A stretch of 37,534 nt of DNA, from positions 1 to 37,534 of the forward strand of contig DXOJ01000471.1 of assembly GCA_019412865.1 (NCBI GenBank), given 5' to 3'. Positions 32,178 through 37,534 of the stretch are shown in pieces; position 1 is the first letter of the stretch, and the number at the start of each line of letters is the position of its first letter. The DNA is from Bacteroides sp. (lineage in GTDB: Bacteria; Bacteroidota; Bacteroidia; Bacteroidales; Bacteroidaceae). The position numbers and the translations under genes were made by a program. A model generated the notes under the pieces. It worked only from the letters and a program-made list of their open reading frames with translations, was not told where the DNA came from and ran no database searches.

Positions 32178-33746
32178 TTAAATTTCTTTCGCTACCATCC
32201 AGCGCTCTACATTTCGTTTCTCTGCGCTAAACTCTACACCAACTTTTATCACTTGTTGATCCTCTGCCGTATAAGGAAAAGCATAACCTTTTTCTTCAAT
32301 CTGCTCCATGGCCTGCTCAACAGTCCCATTCAGCTTGAATTCGAAAATATAGATGAACTTCGGGGTTCGTACAACCGCATCTGCACGTCCCCGTGAGCTA
32401 TGTACTTCTGCCTGTGTGAATTGTCCCATCAGTTTGAATATTAAATAAATGATGACTTGATAATGACGCTCAGTCTGGTCATTCAACTCGTAAGGAAAAT
32501 CTGCAAAGAAAGCTTCAAAGCGGTGCATGAAAGCATCAACATTGCCTGTACGCAGTTCTTGAACAAACTTACCTATATAAAAGCTTTGTTCTTCATCCGT
32601 GACTGCCGTATAAAATGGGAGTAAGAAGTTAAGAAAGCCATAACGTACTTCGTCGTTAGGAAAGCCTAAGCGATAAAGTCTAAATTCTCTATCATAGTCT
32701 TTTATGGTTAAATAACCACTCTGATAAATCAACGGAATAGGATTTTTCCTATCCGCACGATATTCAGTGAAAGCGGAAGCAGCTGTCTCTATACCATCCA
32801 TCAGCAAGCGAAGATCATAATCGCTCTCTTTCAATAACTCCACAAGGAAAGTAGGAGTTCCGGTCTGAAACCAGTAATTACCGAACTCTTTACTGAAAAA
32901 TGCATTCAGAACACTGAATGGATTGAACACTCCTTCTCCATTAGGATGAAAATGATAACCGTCATACTGCCGGGTCATTGTTTCTACAACTTCTTTCGTA
33001 TTGATGTCATTCGCTTGCGATAAAGCTGCAATCTCCGGTTCAAAATTAGCAAGAAGTTCTTCGCGGGTGATTCCACAAAGAGTAGAGAAGTCATAATTCA
33101 GACTGATGTCATTCAATTGGTTCAGATCACTAAACACACTTACTTGCGAGAATTTGGTGACACCTGTCAGAAAAGCAAAACGAAGATAGCGGTCTGCACT
33201 CTTCAACACACCGTAGAAAGCTTTCAAAGTAGAACGGTAAGAATCGAGAAGCGGTTCATTCTGAATAGCCTGTAGTAAGGGCTTATCATACTCATCTACC
33301 AGGACTACAACACCCCTGCCTGCTTGTTCGGAGGCACGACGAATGACACCCAAGAAGCGGGAAGACAAAGTGGTTTCATCTTCTCCCCTGCCGTATATAG
33401 CTTCCCATTGAGTTAACTGGTTACTTAAAATAGCATCCAATCTGTCCGGTGAATCATATTTCTCGGCATTCAAATCCAGATGCAGTACGGGATATTCTTC
33501 CCACTTCTTTTCTAATTGTTCCACGGCAAGTCCCGTGAAAAGGTCACGCCGTCCCTTGAAATAGGCTTCAAACGTAGAAATTAACAAACTCTTTCCGAAT
33601 CGGCGCGGACGGCTTAAAAAAAAAGGTTTACCGATGTTTGCTATAGTCCACATCAATGCGGTCTTATCCACATACAAGTATCCGTCATTGCGGATATCTT
33701 CGAAAGTCTGAATCCCGATAGGGAGTTTTCTGCCCGTCACCAACAT
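32178..33746 (-). CDS. DUF1703-type AAA-ATPase / PD-(D/E)XK nuclease-like protein
   Basis: 522 residues. N-terminal AAA-ATPase-like domain opening LPIGIQTFEDIRNDGYLYVDKT, with Walker A RPRRFGKSLL (46-55) and Walker B VVVLVDEYDKP (146-156). The C-terminus carries a PD-(D/E)XK nuclease-like core: Asp456 in GRADAVV and FEFK with Glu469 and Lys471. This family is present in many near-identical copies in Bacteroides; its role is unknown, with defence, toxin or mobile-element links suggested but not established. A clean promoter lies at 33789-33819. Confidence 0.9.
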   Translation of the reverse strand: MLVTGRKLPIGIQTFEDIRNDGYLYVDKTALMWTIANIGKPFFLSRPRRFGKSLLISTFEAYFKGRRDLFTGLAVEQLEKKWEEYPVLHLDLNAEKYDSPDRLDAILSNQLTQWEAIYGRGEDETTLSSRFLGVIRRASEQAGRGVVVLVDEYDKPLLQAIQNEPLLDSYRSTLKAFYGVLKSADRYLRFAFLTGVTKFSQVSVFSDLNQLNDISLNYDFSTLCGITREELLANFEPEIAALSQANDINTKEVVETMTRQYDGYHFHPNGEGVFNPFSVLNAFFSKEFGNYWFQTGTPTFLVELLKESDYDLRLLMDGIETAASAFTEYRADRKNPIPLIYQSGYLTIKDYDREFRLYRLGFPNDEVRYGFLNFLLPFYTAVTDEEQSFYIGKFVQELRTGNVDAFMHRFEAFFADFPYELNDQTERHYQVIIYLIFKLMGQFTQAEVHSSRGRADAVVRTPKFIYIFEFKLNGTVEQAMEQIEEKGYAFPYTAEDQQVIKVGVEFSAEKRNVERWMVAKEI

Positions 33747-33788
33747 ACAATTTCTACTATTAGATTGTTATCACATACGTATCTGCTA

Positions 33789-33819
33789 CAAAAATACGAA
33801 TTCTGGCAATGAAAGCAAA
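33789..33819 (-). promoter_or_regulatory. Promoter for the DUF1703 ATPase gene
   Basis: Minus strand TTTG (33819-33816), 19 bp, TATTTTTG (33796-33789): full match to the Bacteroides consensus. Predicted leader about 35 nt. It overlaps the region just beyond the M16 peptidase stop at 33832. Confidence 0.65.
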
Positions 33820-33831
33820 TCTGTCAATCAA

Positions 33832-35052
33832 TTATTTGTAAATCAACGTAGATAAGTATTCCTCTGCAAACATCTCATTGGCAACTTCCAACAACATCTC
33901 TGCTGTTAGCTCTTCTATACGCTTAAAAACAAGCTCGGACGATTCATACTTATGATAATGAAGGAATGTTTTCGCCATCCCTAACGCATTATTCTCAAAG
34001 TTATCGGACGCTACTCCGATTTGCCCGATCAACTGCTTTTTCGCTGCCGCCAACTGGGAGGTAGTCATCTTTGTATCACGCATCCGCTTCAATTCCTTAT
34101 AGGTCAATTTCAGGCAAGTATCCATGTCATCCACATCCGTCCCGAAATAAATACAGAAAGCTCCCGTATCCGTATAGGAAGTCAGATTGGATTCGACATT
34201 ATAGACCAATCCTCTGCGTTCGCGAAGGGACACATTCAGTTTACTATTCATTCCGGGACCTCCAAGGACATTATTCAGCAGATAGAGTGCAGTACGTTTG
34301 TCATCATACGCATTATAGCCACGGCTACCGATCATAACATGCGCCTGATGTGTATCTCTGGCCACTGTCAAATGTTCCGGCACATACAGAGGCGGAGGTG
34401 TACGGCGATTCTCTACCTTCACATCAGGAATATCCAACAGGTATTTTTCTACCAGACGGATGATTCTCTTGAACTCGTATTGCCCCTGAACAAAAAACAC
34501 CATATTTCCCGGTTGGTAAAAACGGCGGGTAAACGATAGAACATCTTCCGTGCGAAAACTCCGCAGAAGTTCCGGTTTACCAAGAATGTTTCTTCCCAAT
34601 GGATGATTGCGGAAGATCATGTCTTCAAAATCGTCAAATATCAGTTCCGACGGAGTATCTTCATACGACTGGATTTCATCGATAATGACCTCTGTTTCTT
34701 TTTCTATCTCATGCTGCGGAAAGGTTGAATGAAATACAATATCCCCCAACAACTCAAGCGCACGTTCCAGATGTTCTTTCAGGAAAGCGGCATAGACGAC
34801 AGTTTCTTCCTTATTTGTGTAAGCATTCAGGTCACCACCTACATTCTCCATCCGGTTGAGGATATGCCAGGCTTTCCGCTTCTCCGTTCCCTTAAAAATC
34901 AGATGTTCTACAAAATGGGCCATTCCCTGCTCATTCTCCGCTTCATCACGAGTTCCGGCATCAATCGCAAAACCACAATAAGCTACTTTTGAGAGGGTTG
35001 GTTCATGGATAATACGCAGGCCATTTGGCAATGTATATTCGTTACCTTGCAT
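33832..35052 (-). CDS. M16-family zinc metallopeptidase
   Basis: 406 residues from the ATG at 35052 (MQGNEYTLPNGLRI; the frame continues upstream to a TTG at 35094). The inverted zinc motif HFVEH (46-50) is intact, and Glu126 in IIDEI is spaced about 76 residues from the second His as the third zinc ligand. The C-terminal half is the non-catalytic M16_C domain with the R/Y-type segment (SLRERRGLVYNVES). No signal peptide, so cytoplasmic. It resembles the processing-peptidase subgroup encoded as single genes in Bacteroidetes; substrate unknown. Divergent from the LOG gene, sharing a short promoter region with a TATTTTTG match at 35091-35084. Confidence 0.9.
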   Translation of the reverse strand: MQGNEYTLPNGLRIIHEPTLSKVAYCGFAIDAGTRDEAENEQGMAHFVEHLIFKGTEKRKAWHILNRMENVGGDLNAYTNKEETVVYAAFLKEHLERALELLGDIVFHSTFPQHEIEKETEVIIDEIQSYEDTPSELIFDDFEDMIFRNHPLGRNILGKPELLRSFRTEDVLSFTRRFYQPGNMVFFVQGQYEFKRIIRLVEKYLLDIPDVKVENRRTPPPLYVPEHLTVARDTHQAHVMIGSRGYNAYDDKRTALYLLNNVLGGPGMNSKLNVSLRERRGLVYNVESNLTSYTDTGAFCIYFGTDVDDMDTCLKLTYKELKRMRDTKMTTSQLAAAKKQLIGQIGVASDNFENNALGMAKTFLHYHKYESSELVFKRIEELTAEMLLEVANEMFAEEYLSTLIYK

Positions 35053-35157
35053 CGTTTTATACTTCCTTATTGAATTAATGCCACAAAAATACAATAAAAC
35101 TTATTGCTGTTTATAGAAAATTGCAGATATTTGTGGACTATAACAGCAACAACGTAT

Positions 35158-35691
35158 ATGGAAAAGATAGGAATATTCTGTTCCGCCTCCGATAACATTG
35201 ACAAAATGTACTTCGAAAGCGCCAGCCAAATAGGCAAATGGATGGGGCAGACAGGCAAAACCTTGATATATGGAGGAGCCAGCCTCGGATTAATGGAATG
35301 CATAGCTCGTGCCGTGAAAGAAAATGGTGGTAAGGTTATTGGAGTAGTTCCTGCCAAACTGGAAGAGAATGGCAAGGTAAGCACTCTGTTAGATGAAGAA
35401 ATTCATACCCGTAACTTGAGTGACCGCAAAGATATCATAACGGAGAAGTCGGAGGTATTGGTTGCACTCCCCGGAGGCGTCGGTACTCTTGATGAGATTT
35501 TCCACGTAATAGCCGCTGCCTCTATCGGATATCACCAAAAGAAGGTCATTTTCTACAATGAACATGGTTTTTACGACGAGCTATTAAAAGCGCTCCACAC
35601 CCTGGAGGACAAAGGTTTTGCACGACAGCCTTTCTCAACCTATTACGAAGTAGCAAACACATTAAATGAATTAAAAGAAAAAATAAACTGA
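35158..35691 (+). CDS. LOG-family nucleoside 5'-monophosphate phosphoribohydrolase
   Basis: 177 residues from the ATG at 35158 (MEKIGIFCSAS); an in-frame TTG at 35104 would add an unlikely 18 residues. LOG/TIGR00730 signatures: GGASLGLM (39-46), Arg90-Lys91, and PGGVGTLDE (105-113), including the catalytic Glu. These enzymes hydrolyse nucleoside monophosphates to a base and ribose 5-phosphate. It is the first gene of a tight three-gene operon with an SIS isomerase-like protein (6 bp later) and a PfkB kinase. That suggests it feeds, or is repaired by, phosphopentose metabolism. Confidence 0.9.
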   Translation: MEKIGIFCSASDNIDKMYFESASQIGKWMGQTGKTLIYGGASLGLMECIARAVKENGGKVIGVVPAKLEENGKVSTLLDEEIHTRNLSDRKDIITEKSEVLVALPGGVGTLDEIFHVIAAASIGYHQKKVIFYNEHGFYDELLKALHTLEDKGFARQPFSTYYEVANTLNELKEKIN

Positions 35692-35697
35692 TCCTAT

Positions 35698-36303
35698 ATG
35701 ATAGACTCCATCAAACAACTTTTGCAACAGGAAGCACAAGCTGTGCTCAACATCCCCGTAACAGACGCTTATGAAAAAGCGGTGAAACTGATTGTAGAAC
35801 AAATACATCAGAAAAAGGGAAAACTGGTAACTTCCGGTATGGGAAAAGCCGGGCAGATTGCTATGAACATTGCTACGACTTTCTGTTCCACCGGTATTCC
35901 ATCCGTCTTTCTGCATCCCAGCGAGGCGCAACACGGGGATTTGGGTATCTTACAAAAAAACGATCTACTCCTGCTGATCTCTAACTCTGGCAAGACACGT
36001 GAGATTGTGGAATTAACCCGCTTAGCCCATAATCTGGACCCGGATCTGAAGTTTATCGTTATCACCGGAAATCCGGATAGTCCGCTGGCAAAAGAATCGG
36101 ATGTCTGTCTAAGTACCGGCAAGCCTGCAGAAGTCTGTGTGTTAGGGATGACTCCTACTACATCCACTACTGCCATGACAGTGATCGGAGATATATTGGT
36201 AGTACAAACCATGAAGGAAACAGGATTTACTATCGCTGAATATTCAAAACGTCACCACGGCGGTTATCTGGGAGAAAAATCAAGATCACTATGCGAAAAG
36301 TAA
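35698..36303 (+). CDS. SIS-domain sugar-phosphate isomerase (KdsD/GutQ-like, no CBS domains)
   Basis: 201 residues made up of a single SIS domain: SGMGKAG (46-52), LHPSEAQHGDLGIL (72-85), ISNSGKTREI (94-103), and HHGGYLG (186-192), which corresponds to the HPGG segment carrying a catalytic His in arabinose-5-phosphate isomerases. Full-length KdsD proteins have two CBS domains of about 120 residues, which are missing here. The substrate is a keto/aldo sugar phosphate, perhaps ribulose- or hexulose-phosphate. The gene overlaps the PfkB gene by 13 bp. Confidence 0.87.
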   Translation: MIDSIKQLLQQEAQAVLNIPVTDAYEKAVKLIVEQIHQKKGKLVTSGMGKAGQIAMNIATTFCSTGIPSVFLHPSEAQHGDLGILQKNDLLLLISNSGKTREIVELTRLAHNLDPDLKFIVITGNPDSPLAKESDVCLSTGKPAEVCVLGMTPTTSTTAMTVIGDILVVQTMKETGFTIAEYSKRHHGGYLGEKSRSLCEK

Positions 36304-37211
36304 TCGGTATCGGAGAGACCATCCTCGATATCATCTTTCGAGGTGACCAGCCTTCCGCAGCCGTACCGGGAGGTTCTGTATTCAACGGTATTGTCTCATT
36401 GGGACGAATGGGAATAAACGTCGGCTTCATCAGTGAAACCGGGAATGACCGTGTAGGCAATATTATCCTGCAGTTTATGCGTGAGAATCATATCCCAACC
36501 GATCATGTAAATGTATTCCCGGATGGAAAATCACCCGTATCTTTAGCCTTCCTGAACGAGCAGAGTGATGCCGAATATATCTTCTACAAAGACTACCCGA
36601 AGCAACGTCTGGATGTTCTGTTTCCGAAACTAGAGGAAGACGACATTGTCATGGTGGGTTCTTATTACGCACTGAATCCGGTTCTGAGGGAGAAGATTCT
36701 CGAATTACTAGATCAGGCACGTGAAAAGAAAGCCATCATCTATTATGACCCGAATTTTCGTTCTTCACACAAGAATGAAGCCATGAAACTGGCTCCGACC
36801 ATTATTGAGAATCTGGAGTATGCGGATATTGTACGCGGTTCTTTAGAGGATTTTCTATATATGTATGGCATGCAGGATATAGACAAAATTTACAAGGATA
36901 AAATCAAATTCTACTGTCCCCGGTTCATCTGTACTGCAGGTGCGGAAAAGGTAGCGTTACGCTCTAATCTGGTCAATAAAGATTATCCGATAGAACCATT
37001 ACAAGCAGTCAGTACTATTGGAGCTGGTGATAACTTCAATGCAGGGCTGATCTACGGATTACTCAAATACGATGTCCGATACCGCGATCTAAATAACTTG
37101 AATGAAGAGATCTGGGATAAAATAATCCAATGCGGGAAAGACTTCGCAGCTGAAGTTTGCCGAAGTTTCAGCAATTCGGTTTCGGTGGAGTTTGCACAAA
37201 AATACAAGTGA
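36291..37211 (+). CDS. PfkB-family sugar kinase
   Basis: 306 residues. PfkB motif 1 GGSVFNGIVSLGRMG (27-41) and motif 2 STIGAGDNFNAG (241-252), with Asp247 as catalytic base, are intact. The family includes fructokinase, ribokinase, adenosine kinase and KDG kinase; no feature here settles which. The start overlaps the SIS gene, implying translational coupling. Together with the LOG and SIS proteins it would provide hydrolysis, isomerisation and phosphorylation steps of one small sugar-phosphate pathway. An 18-bp inverted repeat follows 58 bp after the stop. Confidence 0.9.
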   Translation: MRKVIGIGETILDIIFRGDQPSAAVPGGSVFNGIVSLGRMGINVGFISETGNDRVGNIILQFMRENHIPTDHVNVFPDGKSPVSLAFLNEQSDAEYIFYKDYPKQRLDVLFPKLEEDDIVMVGSYYALNPVLREKILELLDQAREKKAIIYYDPNFRSSHKNEAMKLAPTIIENLEYADIVRGSLEDFLYMYGMQDIDKIYKDKIKFYCPRFICTAGAEKVALRSNLVNKDYPIEPLQAVSTIGAGDNFNAGLIYGLLKYDVRYRDLNNLNEEIWDKIIQCGKDFAAEVCRSFSNSVSVEFAQKYK

Positions 37212-37269
37212 TATTACAAATAAGGATTTGGATATAAGTAATTCATCCAGCGAAATCCCTATTTTCATA

Positions 37270-37315
37270 AAATCCATATTAAGTTAATCTGTCAACCTTA
37301 ACTTAATATGGATTT
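37270..37315. repeat. Perfect 18-bp inverted repeat before a SusR-like gene
   Basis: Arms 37270-37287 (AAATCCATATTAAGTTAA) and 37298-37315 (its exact reverse complement) with a 10-bp spacer. It lies 58 bp after the PfkB stop and ends 3 bp before a -7 box, covering the -33 region of the next gene. It could be the PfkB terminator, an operator, or both. Confidence 0.75.
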
Positions 37316-37318
37316 CCT

Positions 37319-37326
37319 TATCTTTG
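37319..37326 (+). promoter_or_regulatory. -7 box for the second SusR-like gene
   Basis: TATCTTTG matches TAnnTTTG, 37 bp before the ATG at 37364. The -33 position lies inside the inverted repeat and has no good TTTG. Confidence 0.5.
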
Positions 37327-37363
37327 CAAACAACCATATTCAATAAGCAATCTTACTTAATAT

Positions 37364-37534
37364 ATGAAAAGATTTATTTTACCTCTATTGATAATCTTTA
37401 TCTTCATCAGTTTACCAGCAAAAGCAAACGATGAAGTAAAAACATTGTTAAAAGTATTAGATAAATCTCTACAAAACAAAGCTCGTTATACCCAACAAAA
37501 GCAAAGACAGATAGACAGCCTGAAAATAATATTA
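37364..37534 (+). CDS. SusR-like regulator, N-terminal 57 codons only
   Basis: The ATG at 37364 opens a frame that runs off the window without a stop. The visible part has a signal/anchor segment (MKRFILPLLIIFIFISLPAK), then KANDEVKTLLKVLDKSLQNK and YTQQKQRQIDSLKIIL. It parallels the first SusR-like regulator (LDSLLNVLDLTIQEHETYVVQRESRIKHLKEL, shortened here to LLNVLDLTIQEHETYV) in position and pattern, so it is probably another DUF6377/SusR-type membrane regulator controlling a PUL beyond the window. Confidence 0.75.
   Translation, partial: MKRFILPLLIIFIFISLPAKANDEVKTLLKVLDKSLQNKARYTQQKQRQIDSLKIIL

Overview
The window looks like a chromosomal segment of a gut Bacteroides, close to the B. 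thetaiotaomicron/B. ovatus group. Two SusC/SusD pairs, SusR-like and ECF sigma/FecR regulators, an HU-wHTH protein, a DUF1703-type ATPase/nuclease and promoters of the Bacteroides type (TTTG, about 19 bp, TAnnTTTG) all point there. No tRNA, rRNA, CRISPR array or intact insertion sequence was seen.

Region 1 (1-269) is the 3' end of a YozE-like gene. Region 2 (507-12880, minus strand) is a complete polysaccharide utilisation locus (PUL): SusR-like membrane regulator, SusC, SusD, GH30 endo-glucanase lipoprotein, surface glycan-binding lipoprotein and GH3 beta-glucosidase. Gene order and families match the beta-1,6-glucan (yeast cell wall/pustulan) PUL that I remember as BT3309-BT3314. The binding protein carries a tandemly duplicated module. 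An 11-bp inverted repeat sits just upstream of the susC promoter, where an activator would bind.

Region 3 (13063-14718) holds two convergent, slightly overlapping dehydrogenase-fold genes, both with substitutions at expected catalytic positions. Region 4 (14719-18213) is a likely acquired patch: 500 bp without genes, a GC-rich BspA-like leucine-rich-repeat lipoprotein, and a membrane-anchored AraC-type regulator whose last codons appear frameshifted. Region 5 (18470-19093) is an HU-wHTH DNA-binding protein with a repeat-rich upstream region.

Region 6 (19488-30907, plus strand) is a second PUL: ECF sigma factor, FecR anti-sigma, STN-containing SusC, SusD, a NAGPA/DUF2233 phosphodiester glycosidase, two IPT/TIG-NHL lipoproteins and, after a terminator-like hairpin, a periplasmic glycerophosphodiester phosphodiesterase. 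It has no recognisable glycoside hydrolase but two phosphodiester-cleaving enzymes. I infer a phosphodiester-containing glycan as target (for example yeast phosphomannan, a teichoic-acid-like polymer or a GlcNAc-1-P-Man glycan). This is the best candidate here for an undescribed system.

Region 7 (31067-35052, minus strand) has an SGNH esterase-like protein, a DUF1703 ATPase/PD-(D/E)XK protein and an M16 peptidase. Region 8 (35158-37211, plus strand) is a compact LOG - SIS isomerase - PfkB kinase operon that may handle sugar phosphates. The window ends in the first 57 codons of a second SusR-like regulator, preceded by a perfect 18-bp inverted repeat, which suggests another PUL begins there.
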